A stretch of DNA of 36,642 nucleotides from Rhodocyclaceae bacterium (GTDB lineage: Bacteria; Pseudomonadota; Gammaproteobacteria; Burkholderiales; Rhodocyclaceae), in the NCBI GenBank assembly GCA_025353195.1, contig JANXRC010000015.1, positions 1 to 36,642 of the forward strand, read 5' to 3'. This document shows, in pieces, positions 16,692-27,900 of the stretch (positions are counted from its first letter, which is position 1; each line of letters begins with the position of its first letter). The notes beneath the pieces are model-generated. The model was not told the origin of the DNA. It searched no databases and saw nothing but the letters and a program-made list of their open reading frames with translations. A program made the translations under genes and the position numbers.

Positions 16692-17910
16692 GCCGCACCC
16701 CACCGACCTTGCGACCCATGGTCAGGACCGTCAGCACTGCCAGCACCTGCAGCAGCGCCACGCCGGGCAAGACGCCATCGCGGCCGCCGGCGTCGAGCAG
16801 CGCACCGAATGCCAACGGGCCCAAGGCCAGGCCGACATCCAGTCCCGAGTAGACAAAGCCATAGACCCGACCAAACGCCGGCGAGGCATTGCCTCCGGCC
16901 AGCGAATCGGTGGCGACGCGGCGTACCAGGAGATCGCGCGAGGGGCCGGCGAGCCCGACGCCGACGCCGATGCCGACCATCAGCGGAATCACGCTCCAGG
17001 CCGCCGGCAAGCCGCTGGCCAGCACGGCAGCAAAGGTGGCGGCCGCGACCAGGGCGGTACCCACCGTACGGTCGTGCGCATGCACCCGGACCGCAACGAA
17101 GCCGCCGGCCACCATGCCCGCTGCCGAGCCCAGCAGATAGCCGGTCAGCGCCGCCACGGCTGCCGCCGGCGACAATCCGTAGATCCCTCCGAGGACCGGC
17201 GCCGAGAAACTCTGCAGGCCGCCAAAGGCCGCCGTAATCAGCAGAAAGAACATGAACGCCAGCCAGATCACCGGCGTGCCGAGGAAACCGAAGGTCGCCG
17301 CCGCCGTACCGCGAGCGCCGACTCTTGCCAGGTCATCATCGAGCAGCGGCCGTGCCAGCTGCAACGCCGCAACCGAACCCAAGGCCACCAGCGCCGCGGC
17401 GAGGCCGGCGCCGCGCCAACCGGCCCAGGCCATGGCCATGCCCGAAATGGCCGCGCCCATGGCCCACCCGAGATTGCCCGACAGGCCGTGCATCGAAAAG
17501 GCATACCCGAGGCGCGAGGGCGAAACCTTTTTGTTGAGCAAGGAAAAATCCGCCGGATGGAACACCGAATTGCCGATTCCGGCAAGCGCCACCGCCAGCA
17601 ACAGCATGGGGTAGTTGACCGCCACCGAGAGTGCCACGCCGGAGGCCACCAGCAGGATCATCCCGGCCATCAACACGCGGCGTGCGCCGTAGCGATCGAC
17701 CACGATTCCGGCAACCGCCTGCCCGGTGCCGGAGATGGCGAAGAACACGGTCATCAGGAAGCCGGCCTCGGTGTAGCCGAAGCCGAACTCCGGCATCAGG
17801 AGCGGAAACAGCGGCGGCAACAAGAGATGGAACAGGTGCGAGGTGGCGTGGGCGACGCCGACCAGCGCAATCACGGCGGCATCGGCGCGGACAGTCGAAT
17901 TCGGAATCAT
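16678..17910 (-). CDS. MFS transporter, Fsr-like
   Basis: This 410-residue inner-membrane protein has about 12 hydrophobic helices and an MFS loop 2-3 motif (GIVVDRYGARRVLMAGM). The N-terminal HATSHLFHLLLPPLFPLLMPEF and the FHPADFSLLNKKV segment are typical of the fosmidomycin-resistance (Fsr) branch of drug/metabolite exporters, many of which have unknown substrates. It is convergent with the acyl-CoA synthetase and transcribed toward it. No regulator gene is adjacent. Start ATG 17910 has a weak Shine-Dalgarno. Copy D of the dispersed motif falls in the central cytoplasmic loop region (17304-17327). Confidence 0.85.
   Translation of the reverse strand: MIPNSTVRADAAVIALVGVAHATSHLFHLLLPPLFPLLMPEFGFGYTEAGFLMTVFFAISGTGQAVAGIVVDRYGARRVLMAGMILLVASGVALSVAVNYPMLLLAVALAGIGNSVFHPADFSLLNKKVSPSRLGYAFSMHGLSGNLGWAMGAAISGMAMAWAGWRGAGLAAALVALGSVAALQLARPLLDDDLARVGARGTAAATFGFLGTPVIWLAFMFFLLITAAFGGLQSFSAPVLGGIYGLSPAAAVAALTGYLLGSAAGMVAGGFVAVRVHAHDRTVGTALVAAATFAAVLASGLPAAWSVIPLMVGIGVGVGLAGPSRDLLVRRVATDSLAGGNASPAFGRVYGFVYSGLDVGLALGPLAFGALLDAGGRDGVLPGVALLQVLAVLTVLTMGRKVGGVRPKSA
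17304..17327 (+). repeat. Dispersed motif copy D
   Basis: CCGT, six bases, AGCGCCGACT, CTTG: a full match to the consensus. It lies antisense within the MFS gene, over the unconserved loop encoding LARVGARGTAAATF. Confidence 0.6.
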
Positions 17911-17964
17911 TGGCCGATGCTAACCGAAATCCGGAGTTGTTGAAATATCAAGGAAATGGCGGCG

Positions 17965-17988
17965 ATCCGGTTGTAGCAGATGCCGGAT
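17965..17988 (-). terminator. Weak hairpin after the Nramp-like gene
   Basis: Stem ATCCGG/CCGGAT with a 12-base loop lies just past the stop of the Nramp-like gene, before the MFS gene start. There is no run of T after it, so at best it is a weak or Rho-assisted terminator. Confidence 0.25.
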
Positions 17989-17990
17989 GG

Positions 17991-19265
17991 CTACCCGGTA
18001 ACAATCATCGCGATAACGGCGGCTGCCATCACTGCGGTGGCAAACCAGCCGAGAACCAGATGACGCCGGCTAAGGGTGAACTTGCCGAGAACCTCCCGAT
18101 TGCTGCCCAGCCACATCATGGCCGCCATGATCGGCACCGCGATGATGCCGTTCACCACGGCACTCCAGACCAGCGCCTTGATCGGATCGAGCGGCGTGAA
18201 GTCGATGGCGGTGCCGATAATCGTCGAAGCGGCGATCACGCCGAAAAAGCCCCTGGCTTCGAGAACATCGTGATCAAGGCCTGAGCGCCATTCAAATGCA
18301 TCGGCCACTGCATAACCGGCGGACGCTGCGAGGACCGGAACCGCGAGCATCCCCGTGCCGATGATGCCGAGAGCGAACAGGAAGAACGTGAATTCACCCG
18401 CCAGCGGACGCAGCGCTTCGGCCGCCTGTTTCGTCGTCTGAATGTCGGTAATGCCATGCTGATTGAGGGTGATCGCGGTGGCGAGCATGACGCAAAAGGC
18501 GATCACGTTCGAGAACACCATACCGATGATCGTGTCGAGCTTGATTCGCCCCAGATGCTCATAGGCGAAGCTCTCGCTCGTAACGAGAATGGCGCCGTCG
18601 CCACTGTCGAGTTCGATCCGCTGCCTCTGTTCCGCTTCCTGGGAGGCCTGCCAGAAGAACAGGTAAGGACTGATGGTGGTGCCGAGCACGGCGACGACCA
18701 TGAGCCAGTAAGCGCCGCCTGATTGAAACGACGGGAGGGCCGTCTCGGCGATCACGCGCCCCCAATCGACATGCAGCATGAACACCACTGCAACGTAAGC
18801 CAGCAGCGCCAGCGTAAGCCACTTCAGGACACTGACCATGGACTCGTAGTTGAGCCACAACGGCAGCACGGTGCATATCAGTCCGAATATGAGCGCATGA
18901 CCATGCTCGGGGCCGCCGACGATCAACTGGAGCGCCTCGCCCATTGCCGATATGTCGGCGGCAATGTTCAGAGTGTTGGCGAAAACCAGCAGGGCAACGA
19001 TGCCGGCGGTCATCCACCTGGGCATCACGCGACGGATGTTCCAGGCCAGACCATGGCCGGTCAGCCAGCCGATGCGGGCGCTGACCATCTGGATACTGAT
19101 CATCAGCGGCGCGGTGAAGGCCAGGGTCCATAGCAGGCCGACACCGAATTGCGCACCGGCCTGAGAATAGGTGGCCAGCCCGCTGGGGTCGTCGTCGGCC
19201 GCCCCGGTAATCAGTCCGGGGCCAAATCGGCCGGCAAACTTGCGTGCATGATGCAGGGTCAGCAT
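17991..19265 (-). CDS. Nramp-like divalent metal transporter, atypical metal-site motifs
   Basis: This 424-residue protein of the Nramp/SLC11 fold has about 11 hydrophobic helices. The first helix reads DDDPSGLATYS (Asp26, Pro27, Ser28, Gly29) where classical Mn/Fe Nramps have DPGN. The sixth-helix region reads GTTISPYLFFWQASQE, where classical members have a metal-binding methionine followed by P-H. The protein therefore belongs to a divergent group whose substrate (Mn, Mg or another ion) should not be assumed. GGAAG precedes ATG 19265 at good spacing. It is divergent from mgtC, a Mg-stress-associated gene, across 271 bp. Confidence 0.85.
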   Translation of the reverse strand: MLTLHHARKFAGRFGPGLITGAADDDPSGLATYSQAGAQFGVGLLWTLAFTAPLMISIQMVSARIGWLTGHGLAWNIRRVMPRWMTAGIVALLVFANTLNIAADISAMGEALQLIVGGPEHGHALIFGLICTVLPLWLNYESMVSVLKWLTLALLAYVAVVFMLHVDWGRVIAETALPSFQSGGAYWLMVVAVLGTTISPYLFFWQASQEAEQRQRIELDSGDGAILVTSESFAYEHLGRIKLDTIIGMVFSNVIAFCVMLATAITLNQHGITDIQTTKQAAEALRPLAGEFTFFLFALGIIGTGMLAVPVLAASAGYAVADAFEWRSGLDHDVLEARGFFGVIAASTIIGTAIDFTPLDPIKALVWSAVVNGIIAVPIMAAMMWLGSNREVLGKFTLSRRHLVLGWFATAVMAAAVIAMIVTG

Positions 19266-19536
19266 CGACTGGCTTCCGTTGAATTAAGGCGGATTTTAGG
19301 TAGACATCGCGAAACGCAAGATTATGCCAACCGCACTACGAATTGCTTGGCTCTTCTGGCGACCGGCGAGGTAGCTCAGGCCCTATTCTATTGCGCCCAA
19401 CGAGCCTGATGACACTGTTCAGGCATTTCGGAGACAAGCACCCAAGACTCAATCTTTATGATCGGCCGCTCTGGACGGCAGTATGATTTGGAGCCCCGCA
19501 GGTAAAGCAGTGCCCTTCCGCAGATCAGAGGCTATC
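19266..19536. other. Divergent intergenic region between Nramp-like and MgtC genes
   Basis: This stretch of 271 bp holds no gene. A short hairpin GCCTGA/TCAGGC (19404-19424, nine-base loop) lies upstream of mgtC. A poor promoter, TTGCGT-N15-TAAAAT, reads toward the Nramp-like gene. No recognisable M-box or yybP-ykoY riboswitch was found by eye. Confidence 0.4.
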
Positions 19537-20283
19537 GTGACCGCGCTTTCTTTCGAATCATTGGCCGCATACTGGTCAGCTCCGGAGGTGGAAACCAATA
19601 TCGTGGTCTTCCTGAACCTCCTGGGTGCAATGCTGCTCGGGCTGATCGTTGGCTACGAACGCTCATACCACGGCCGCGCCGCCGGCATGCGCACCTATGG
19701 CCTGGTCTGCATGGCCTCCGCGGCGGTGACCGTCATCATCGGATTCCCCGGCCAGTGGTACGGCGGTCATACCGCTCTGGTCGCTGCCGACCCGACGCGA
19801 GTCATTCAGGGAATCGTCACCGGCGTAGGCTTTCTCGGCGCCGGCGTGATCATGAAGGAGGGGTTCAGCATCAGCGGCCTGACCACCGCGGCGTCGATCT
19901 GGGCTTCCTCGGCCATCGGCATCCTGGTCGGCATCGGCTTCTATGCCGCGGCAATTCTGCTGACCTTGCTTTCCGCCGCAAGCATGATGTGGATCTCGTA
20001 CCTCGAAGACTGGTTGCCGTCGCGTCCGGCGATTGCCATCTTCATGCGCTTTCGCAAGGACTTCGTGCCGCGCGAGGACGCGCTGCGCCGGGTCGCGCTC
20101 GACCGCGGCTACGAGATCGTCGGCGGTACCATCGCCATCGCCTATCAGGATGGGCAGCCGGAATGGCGCTTTGTCGCCGTGGCACTTAGGAAGAAGTCCG
20201 CTGCATCATTGTCGGAGCTCGCCGGAGAACTGGCCCGGTTCGAGGGCGTTGATAATTTCAGCCTCTCCCACGAGCGCAACTAG
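19537..20283 (+). CDS. MgtC/SapB family membrane protein
   Basis: This 248-residue protein has four to five N-terminal transmembrane helices with the MgtC signatures GLIVGYERSYHGRAAGMRTY and GVGFLGAGVIMKEGFSISGL. A C-terminal soluble domain follows from about residue 170. MgtC proteins support growth at low Mg2+ and inside host cells; in Salmonella MgtC inhibits the F-type ATPase. GTG 19537 is preferred because AGAGG precedes it; an in-frame ATG at 19483 would add 18 residues without a Shine-Dalgarno. The neighbouring Nramp-like gene suggests a divalent-cation theme. Confidence 0.85.
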   Translation: MTALSFESLAAYWSAPEVETNIVVFLNLLGAMLLGLIVGYERSYHGRAAGMRTYGLVCMASAAVTVIIGFPGQWYGGHTALVAADPTRVIQGIVTGVGFLGAGVIMKEGFSISGLTTAASIWASSAIGILVGIGFYAAAILLTLLSAASMMWISYLEDWLPSRPAIAIFMRFRKDFVPREDALRRVALDRGYEIVGGTIAIAYQDGQPEWRFVAVALRKKSAASLSELAGELARFEGVDNFSLSHERN

Positions 20284-20298
20284 ACCCAATCGACAAGT

Positions 20299-20327
20299 TC
20301 CGCCCGCGCTGTTCTGTTACGGGCGGA
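20299..20327. terminator. Hairpin between convergent mgtC and efflux operon
   Basis: A perfect 8-bp stem TCCGCCCG/CGGGCGGA with a 13-base loop lies 15 bases past the mgtC stop. No T run follows on either strand, so it may act as a bidirectional Rho-assisted terminator. Confidence 0.4.
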
Positions 20328-20392
20328 TCCAAATCTGACGTGCAACCGCGTGACGACGAGCGCCTGCTTGTTTCCTAAAGACATCTCGTGGG

Positions 20393-20410
20393 ATGCCGCT
20401 TGACCGGCAT
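20393..20410 (-). terminator. Short hairpin after the efflux operon
   Basis: Stem ATGCCG/CGGCAT with a six-base loop lies 5 bases past the stop of the outer-membrane factor gene. There is no T run, so the terminator call is tentative. Confidence 0.3.
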
Positions 20411-20415
20411 TTGGA

Positions 20416-21831
20416 CTATCGCACGCCCTTCCGCCAATCCCCGCCCAGAGCCTTGAGCAGGACCGCGTTGGCGAACAGCCTGCGGCCGGCGATGTCCAGA
20501 TTGCTGCGCTGGGCGCCGAGTGCCGTTGCCTGCGCGGTAACGACGTTCAGGTAACTCACGGTGCCGGCCTGGTACTGGTTCTCGGTCAGTGCCAGGACTT
20601 CGGCGGCGGATTGGGTCGCAGCCTGCTGCACCGTGGCTTCGTTCGCCAGCAGGCGCAGCGCCGCGAGATTGTCCTCGACTTCCTGGAACGCGGCGAGCAC
20701 CGTCTGGCGATAGGTGGCCACGCTCTTGTCGTAGGCAGCCATCGCAGATTCCTTCTGCGCCGAGCGCGCGCCCGCGTCGAACAAGGTCAGCGCCAGGGCG
20801 GGGCCGATCGACCAGAAGCGATTGGGCAGCGTCAGCAGGTGCGAGAGGCTGGAACTCTGATAGCCGCCCGTACTGCTGAACGTCAGAGCCGGGAAGAACG
20901 CCGCCTGCACCACGCCGATCTGCGCGTTGGCGGCGGCCATGCGCCGTTCGGCACCCGCGATGTCGGGACGGCGTTCCAGCAGTGTGGCTGGCAATGCGGC
21001 GGGAACCGGCGGCAGCGTCGGCATGGCGTTGGTCGGCGTGAGCTGGAAGTTCGCCGGCGCCTGGCCGGTCAGCACGGCAATCGCGTGTTCGAACTGCGCC
21101 CGCTGCACGCCGAGATCAATGGCCTGGGCCTCGGTCGATTTCAGTTGCGTCTCCGCCTGGGCGACGTCCACCCGGCCGGCAACACCGGCGTCATAGCGAT
21201 TCCGGGTAATCTGCAGCGAGCGTCCGTAGGCATCGATGGTCTGCTTCAGCAACTGCTGCTGGGCATCGTTGGCCCGTAGCTGGAAATAGGTCTGCACCAG
21301 CGTCGCCTGGGCCGAGAGCAGGGCGGATTGCAGATCGGCATCGCTGGCCTCGACCGAAGCGTCGCTGGATTCCACATTGCGCCCGATGTGCCCCCAGATG
21401 TCAGCCTCCCAACTGGCACTGTAGGAAAGACGCGCGGTGTTGAGGATCGGGGCGCTGGCCCCTCCGGTCGACGTGCCCGCCGCCGATGCGGCCGTACCCT
21501 GGGCGCGATTGCCCGACAAGCCTCCGCTCAGCGTCGGATAGTAGCCTGCCTGTGCCACCCCCAGCAGCGACAGCGCCTGCCGGTATTGCGCGGCGGCGGC
21601 AAGCACGTTCTGGTTCGATATCGCCACCTGTGCCACCAGGGCGTTCAAGTCTGCATCGCCGTATATTTCCCACCAGTTCCCGCGCGGCGCATCGTCCTTC
21701 GGCTCGGCCGGCTTCCACTCGCCGGCTTCCTTGAAAGCGGCTGGCGTCACCACATCGGGCCGATGGTAATCCGGACCGACTGCACAACCGGAAAGCAGTA
21801 GCAGGGCAAGAAGAATAGTGCGCGTTTTCAT
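20416..21831 (-). CDS. Outer-membrane efflux lipoprotein, NodT/OprM family
   Basis: This 471-residue TolC-like outer-membrane channel is the last gene of the tripartite efflux operon. The lipoprotein signal MKTRTILLALLLLSGC ends in a lipobox with Cys16, followed by AVGPDYHRP, typical of the NodT/OprM family. Two repeats of the outer-membrane efflux domain follow, with PERRPDIA-like LERRPDIAGAERRMAAANAQ near residue 290. ATG 21831 is preceded by AGGA at 9 bp. An alternative ATG at 21852 overlaps the RND stop (ATGA) and would add seven residues ahead of the signal. It would carry substrates from the two RND pumps across the outer membrane. Confidence 0.93.
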   Translation of the reverse strand: MKTRTILLALLLLSGCAVGPDYHRPDVVTPAAFKEAGEWKPAEPKDDAPRGNWWEIYGDADLNALVAQVAISNQNVLAAAAQYRQALSLLGVAQAGYYPTLSGGLSGNRAQGTAASAAGTSTGGASAPILNTARLSYSASWEADIWGHIGRNVESSDASVEASDADLQSALLSAQATLVQTYFQLRANDAQQQLLKQTIDAYGRSLQITRNRYDAGVAGRVDVAQAETQLKSTEAQAIDLGVQRAQFEHAIAVLTGQAPANFQLTPTNAMPTLPPVPAALPATLLERRPDIAGAERRMAAANAQIGVVQAAFFPALTFSSTGGYQSSSLSHLLTLPNRFWSIGPALALTLFDAGARSAQKESAMAAYDKSVATYRQTVLAAFQEVEDNLAALRLLANEATVQQAATQSAAEVLALTENQYQAGTVSYLNVVTAQATALGAQRSNLDIAGRRLFANAVLLKALGGDWRKGVR

Positions 21832-21848
21832 GATGAACATCCTGTCAC

Positions 21849-24800
21849 TCATGGCGTAGCGGCCAGGGCGGAATGAGGCCGCTGCCAAAGCCCCCGGCAC
21901 CACAACCGGAAGCGGTCGAGGTAGAGATAGACCACCGGAGTCGTGTAAAGCGTCAGCAACTGGCTCAGGATCAGTCCGCCGACGATGGAAATGCCAAGCG
22001 GCCGGCGAAACTCCGCGCCGTCGGAAAAGCCGATGGCCAATGGTATGGCGCCGAACAGCGCGGCCATGGTGGTCATCATGATCGGGCGAAAGCGCAGCAG
22101 GCAGGCCTGGCGGATGGCATCGTGCGGCGACAGCCCTTCGCGTCTTTCGGCGTCGATGGCAAAGTCGATCATCATGATGGCATTCTTCTTGACGATGCCG
22201 ATCAGCAGGATCACGCCGATCAGCGCGATGATCGAGAACTCCGAGCGAAACAGCAGCAGCGCCAGGATGGCGCCGACGCCGGCGGACGGCAGCGTCGACA
22301 GAATCGTCAGCGGGTGGATCAGGCTCTCGTAGAGGATACCGAGCACCAGGTAGACGGCGATCAGCGCCGCCAGGATCAGCAGCGGCTGACTGTCGAGCGA
22401 CGCCTGGAAGGCCTTGGCCGTGCCCTGGAACTTGCCCTGCACCGAGGTCGGCACGCCGAGCCCGAGCAAGGCGTCGTCGATGGCCCGCGTTGCATCGGAC
22501 AGCGAGACGCCAACCGGCAGATTGAAGGAAATCGTCGACGCCGCGAACTGTCCCTGGTGATTGACCGCAAGCGGCGTCGAGGTTGCCTCGTAGCGAGCGA
22601 AGGACGACAACGGCACTTGAACGCCGCCGGGCGCGATGACGAACATGTCCTTCAGGCTTTCCGGGCTCTGCCAGTATTGCGGCGCCGCTTCCATGACAAC
22701 GCGGTACTGGTTGAGGGGATTGTAGATGGTCGACACCTGGCGCTGGCCAAACAGATCGTTGAGTGTCGCGTCCATCAAGCGTACCGAAATGCCCAGTCTG
22801 GCGGCGGCATCGCGATCGACCACCAGGCTGGTCTGCAGGCCCTTGTCCTGCTGGTCGGTGTTGACGTCGGCAAGCTCCGGCAACTGGCTCAGGGCCAGAC
22901 GAATACGCGGCTCCCAGGCACGCAGTTCGTCGATGTTGTCGGCTTGCAGCGTGTACTGGTACTGGGCGTTGCTGGCGCGGCCGCCGACGCGAATATCCTG
23001 CTGCGGCTGCAGGAACAGGCCGGCGCCGGGTTCGCGGGCCAGTTGCGGGCGCAACCGCGCAATGACCTTGTCGGCGGAAATCTTCCGTTCCGCAATCGGT
23101 TTCAGCGAAATGAACATGAAGCCCGAGTTGCGCTGGCCGCCGCCGGTGAAGGCGACCACATTTTCCACCGCCGGATCGGCGCTCACGATCTCGACATAGT
23201 TGGTCAGCTTTTCTCGCATGGCCTGGAAGGAAATGCTCTGGTCGGCCTGGATGTTACCCGACAGGCGGCCCACATCCTGCTGCGGAAAGAAGCCCTTGGG
23301 CACGATGCTGTAGAGGTAGATGTTGAAGCCGACGGTGGCCGCCAGCACCAGCAGCATGACGCGGCCGTGCCGCAGCGCCCAGTCGAGGGTCACGCGATAG
23401 CGCTCCAGGGTGGCGGCGAAAATCCGCTCGCTGCCGCGGAAAAACCAGCCCGCCTTCTCCTCGCCGCGGGGCTTCAGCAGGCGCGCGCACATCATCGGCG
23501 TCATGGTCAGCGACATGACCAGCGACACCAGGATCGCGGCCGACAGCGTCACCGCGAATTCGCGGAACAGGCGGCCGACGATGCCGCCCATCAGCAGAAT
23601 GGGAATGAACACCGCGATCAGCGAGAGGCTCATCGACAAGACGGTGAAACCCACCTCGCGTGCGCCGCGCAGCGCGGCTTCGAACGGCGTCAGGCCATTC
23701 TCGATATGGCGCGAGACGTTCTCCAGCACCACCACGGCGTCGTCCACGACGAAACCGGTGGCGATGGTCAGGGCCATCAGCGACAGCGTGTTCAGGCTGT
23801 ACCCGGCCAGGTACATGACGGCGAAGGTGCCGACCAGCGACACCGGCACCACGACGCTGGGAATCAGTGCCGCGCGAGCGTTGCGCAGGAAGAGGAAGAC
23901 CACCAGTATCACCAGGATGACGGAAATGCCCAGCGTGCGTTCGACTTCGCGCAGCGAGCCGCGGATGGTCGGCGTCCGGTCCATGACCACGTCGAGGTCG
24001 ATGGCGCCGGGTATCGAGGCGCGCAGTTGCGGCAGCATGGCGTTGACCCGGTCGACGGTCTCGATGATGTTGGCGCCCGGCTGGCGCCGCAGGATCATCA
24101 TGACCGCGGGCTTGCCGTTGACCAGGCCGGCATTGCGCACATCCTGCTGGGAGTCCTCGACGCTGGCGACGTCGCCGAGGCGCACGGCGGCGCCGTCCTT
24201 GTAGGCGACGATCACCGGCACGTAGTCGGCCGCAGTCTTCGCCTGATCGTTGGCGAGGATCTGCCAGTGGTGGTCATCGTCCTCCACCGCACCCTTGGGC
24301 CGGTTGGCGTTGGTCGCGACGATTGCGGCACGCACGTCCTCGACGCCGATGCCCATCCGGTTCAGCGTCGGCGGATCGAGTTCGACGCGCACCGCCGGCA
24401 GCGAAGCGCCGCCGACCGTGACCTGACCGATGCCTTCGAGCTGCGAAATCTTCTGCTCCAGAATGGTCGAAGCGGCGTCGTACATCTTGGCGCGCGACAT
24501 CGACGCCGAGGTCAGCGACAGGATCATGATCGGCGCATCGGCCGGATTCACCTTGCGGTAGGTCGGATTGCTCGGCAAACCGGTCGGCAGCAGCGTGCGT
24601 GCGGCATTGAGCGCTGCCTGTACATCGCGAGCGGCGCCGTCGATGTTGCGCGAAAGATCGAACTGCAAGGTGACGCGGGTGCTGCCGAGCGAACTGCTGG
24701 ACGTGATTTCGGTGACGCCGGCAATCACGCCGAGCGTACGTTCGAGCGGTGTCGCGACGGTCGAGGCCATGGTCTCGGGACTGGCCCCCGGCAGCGAGGC

Positions 24801-24944
24801 CTGCACGGAAATGGTCGGAAAATCGACTTGCGGCAGCGGCGCCACCGGCAATAGCGTAAACGCCACGGCGCCGGCCAGCGCCACGCCCAGCGTCAGCAGC
24901 GTGGTCGCCACCGGGCGGTTGATGAAGGTGGCCGAGATGTTCAT
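21849..24944 (-). CDS. mdtC: RND multidrug efflux permease, MdtC-like
   Basis: This 1031-residue inner-membrane proton-driven exporter of the HAE-RND family has 12 transmembrane helices and two large periplasmic porter loops. It starts with the family's amphipathic N-terminus ([20 protein letters not shown]). The proton-relay pair Asp-Asp lies in [13 protein letters not shown] near residue 400. In enterobacteria MdtB and MdtC form a heterotrimer, and here too two RND genes lie in tandem, overlapping by 4 bp. MdtC is assigned because it is the second RND gene. Typical MdtABC substrates (novobiocin, bile salts, metals) are family knowledge, not seen here. Confidence 0.93.
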   Translation of the reverse strand: MNISATFINRPVATTLLTLGVALAGAVAFTLLPVAPLPQVDFPTISVQASLPGASPETMASTVATPLERTLGVIAGVTEITSSSSLGSTRVTLQFDLSRNIDGAARDVQAALNAARTLLPTGLPSNPTYRKVNPADAPIMILSLTSASMSRAKMYDAASTILEQKISQLEGIGQVTVGGASLPAVRVELDPPTLNRMGIGVEDVRAAIVATNANRPKGAVEDDDHHWQILANDQAKTAADYVPVIVAYKDGAAVRLGDVASVEDSQQDVRNAGLVNGKPAVMMILRRQPGANIIETVDRVNAMLPQLRASIPGAIDLDVVMDRTPTIRGSLREVERTLGISVILVILVVFLFLRNARAALIPSVVVPVSLVGTFAVMYLAGYSLNTLSLMALTIATGFVVDDAVVVLENVSRHIENGLTPFEAALRGAREVGFTVLSMSLSLIAVFIPILLMGGIVGRLFREFAVTLSAAILVSLVMSLTMTPMMCARLLKPRGEEKAGWFFRGSERIFAATLERYRVTLDWALRHGRVMLLVLAATVGFNIYLYSIVPKGFFPQQDVGRLSGNIQADQSISFQAMREKLTNYVEIVSADPAVENVVAFTGGGQRNSGFMFISLKPIAERKISADKVIARLRPQLAREPGAGLFLQPQQDIRVGGRASNAQYQYTLQADNIDELRAWEPRIRLALSQLPELADVNTDQQDKGLQTSLVVDRDAAARLGISVRLMDATLNDLFGQRQVSTIYNPLNQYRVVMEAAPQYWQSPESLKDMFVIAPGGVQVPLSSFARYEATSTPLAVNHQGQFAASTISFNLPVGVSLSDATRAIDDALLGLGVPTSVQGKFQGTAKAFQASLDSQPLLILAALIAVYLVLGILYESLIHPLTILSTLPSAGVGAILALLLFRSEFSIIALIGVILLIGIVKKNAIMMIDFAIDAERREGLSPHDAIRQACLLRFRPIMMTTMAALFGAIPLAIGFSDGAEFRRPLGISIVGGLILSQLLTLYTTPVVYLYLDRFRLWCRGLWQRPHSALAATP

Positions 24945-27900
24945 GGGCGGCCCTTGTTGGAATAGCGCTGTGCCAACCGGTCGAAAGCAAGATAGATGAC
25001 CGGGGTGGTGAACAGCGTCAGCACCTGGCTTACCAGCAGGCCGCCGACCATGGTGATGCCCAGCGGATGGCGCAGTTCGGAGCCGACGCCGGTGCCGAGC
25101 ATCAGCGGCAGTGCGCCGAGCAGCGCCGAGAGCGTGGTCATCAGGATCGGCCGGAAGCGCAGCAGGCAGGCTTCGAAGATGGCATCGCGCGGCGACTTGC
25201 CTTGTGTTCGCTCGGCATCCAGCGCGAAGTCGATCATCATGATGGCGTTCTTCTTGACGATGCCGATCAGCAGGATGATGCCGATGATCGCGATGATGCC
25301 GAGGTCATTGTGCGACACCAGCAGCGCCAGCAGCGCGCCGACTCCGGCCGAGGGCAGCGTGGACAGGATGGTTACCGGATGGATGTAGCTCTCGTAGAGC
25401 ACGCCGAGCACGATGTACATGGTCACGATGGCGGCGAGGATCAGCAGCAAGGTGTTGTCCAGCGATGCCTGGAAGGCCAGCGCGGCGCCCTGGAAACCCG
25501 TCTCGACGCTGGCCGGCATGCTGAGTTCCCCGCTCGCCTTGCGGATGGCGGCGACCGCCTCGCCAAGCGAAACGCCGGGAGCGAGATTGAAGGAAATGGT
25601 CGAAGCGGGGAACTGGCCGATATGGTTGACGGCGAGTTGCGTCGGCTTCTCCGTCACGCGCGCGATCGAGGACAGCGGCACCTGGCTGCCGCTGGGCGCG
25701 ACGACATAGATGCTTTCCAGCGCCAGCATGCCTTGCTGGAATTCGGGCTTCACCTCGAGCACGACGCGATACAGGTTGGATTGCGTGAAGATGGTCGAAA
25801 TCAGGCGCTGGCCGAAGGCGTTGTATAGCGCGTTGTCGATCGCGGCCGTCGTGATGCCCAGCCGCCCGGCGCTGGCGCGGTCGATTTCCACATAAGCCTG
25901 CAAGCCCTTGTCCTGCGTGTCGCTGGCGACATCGAGCAGCTCCGGCAGGCTGCGCAAGCGTTCGACCAGTTTCGGCACCCAGAGCGCCAGTTCGTCGGCA
26001 TTGGCGTCCTGCACGCTGAACTGGTATTGGGTGCGGCTGACGCGGTCCTCGATGGTGAGATCCTGCACCGGCTGCATGTAGGTGGTAATGCCGCCGAGTT
26101 TGTCGAGTTGCGCCTGCAGGCGGCGGATGACGCCGCTGGCATCCGCATCGCGTTCGGCCTTCGGTTTCAGGTTGATCAGCATGCGGCCGCTGTTCAGGGT
26201 GACATTGGCGCCGTCGACGCCGATGAACGAGGACAGGCTGGCCACCGCCGGATCGGCCAGCACCGCGTCGGCAACGGCCTGCTGGCGCTCGGCCATGGCA
26301 ACAAAGGATATCGATTGCGGCGCCTCGGTGATGGCCTGGATCACACCCGTGTCCTGCACCGGGAAAAAGCCCTTGGGCACGAAGGCATAGAGCAGCACCG
26401 TCAGCGCCAGTGTGCCGATGGCGACCAGCAGCGTAGCCGTCTGGCGGTCGAGCACCCAGTTGAGCCAGACGCCGTAGCGCGCGATCACCTTGTCGAAAAA
26501 GGCCCCGCTGGAGCGGTAGAAGCGGCTTTGCTGCTCCGGCGGCGTATGGTGCAGCAAGCGCGCGCACATCATCGGCGTCAGCGTCAGCGAGACCACGGCG
26601 GAAATCAGGATGGATACGGCCAGGGTGATGGCGAATTCGCGGAACAGGCGGCCGACGATGTCGCCCATGAACAGCAGCGGAATCAGCACGGCGATCAGCG
26701 AAAATGTCAGCGAGATGATGGTGAAGCCGATCTGCTCGGCCCCCTTCAGCGCTGCCTGCATGGGCGGCTCGCCCGCTTCGACGTAGCGCGCGATGTTCTC
26801 GATCATGACAATGGCGTCATCGACGACGAAGCCGGTGGCGATGGTCAGCGCCATCAGGGTCAGGTTGTTGATGGAAAAACCCGCCATGTAGATGACGCCG
26901 AAGGTGCCGACCAGGGAGAGCGGCACGGCGACGCCGGGAATCAGCGTTGCCGGCACATTGCGCAGGAAGACGAAGATCACCATCACCACCAGCGCCACCG
27001 ACAGCAGCAGCTCGAACTGGACGTCGTGCACCGAGGCGCGGATGGTGGTGGTGCGATCGGTCAGCAACGCGACATCCACCGTACCCGGCATCGCGGCCTG
27101 CAGTTGCGGCAACAACTTCTTGATGCGGTCGACGGTCTCGATGACGTTGGCGCCCGGCTGGCGCTGGATGTTGAGGATGATGGCCGGCGCCTGGTTGGCC
27201 CAGGCCGCCAGCCGCGCGTTCTCGGCGCCGTCGATGACGTCGGCGATGTCACGCAGGCGAATCGGCGCGCCATTCTTCCAGGCGATGACGAGGTCGCTGT
27301 ATTCGGCCGCCGACTTGAGCTGGTCGTTGGCGTCCAGCGTCGAGGCGCGCGTCGGGCCGTCGAAGCTGCCTTTCGCCATATTGACGTTGGCGGCGCCGAT
27401 TGCGGTGCGCACATCGTCGAGGTTGATGCCCTGCGCCGCCAGCGCCTTGGGGTTGGCCTGGACCCGTACCGCCGGCCGCTGGCCGCCGCCGATGCTGACC
27501 AGGCCGACGCCGGGCAGCTGCGACAGCTTCTGCGCCAGGCGCGTGTCCACCAGGTCTTCGATCTTGGGCAAGGGCAGCGTCGCCGAGGTGATCGCCAGCG
27601 TGATGACGGGCGCATCGGCCGGGTTGACCTTGCTGTAGACCGGTGGCATCGGCAGGTCGGTGGGCAGGAAGGAGCCGGAAGCGTTGATCGCTGCCTGAAC
27701 TTCCTGCTCGGCGACGTCGAGGCTCAGCGCCAGGCTGAACTGAAGGGTGATGACCGAGGCGCCGCCCGAACTCGCCGAGGACATCTGATTGAGGCCCGGC
27801 ATCTGGCCGAACTGGCGTTCCAGCGGCGCCGTGATCGACGAAGTCATCACGTCGGGGCTGGCGCCGGGATAGAGCGTGGTGACCTGGATCGTCGGGTAAT

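Noticed and set aside
19266..19536. Metal-sensing riboswitch before mgtC or the Nramp-like gene
   Set aside because: The region has only a 6-bp hairpin and no conserved M-box or yybP-ykoY core visible by eye. A covariance-model search would be decisive.
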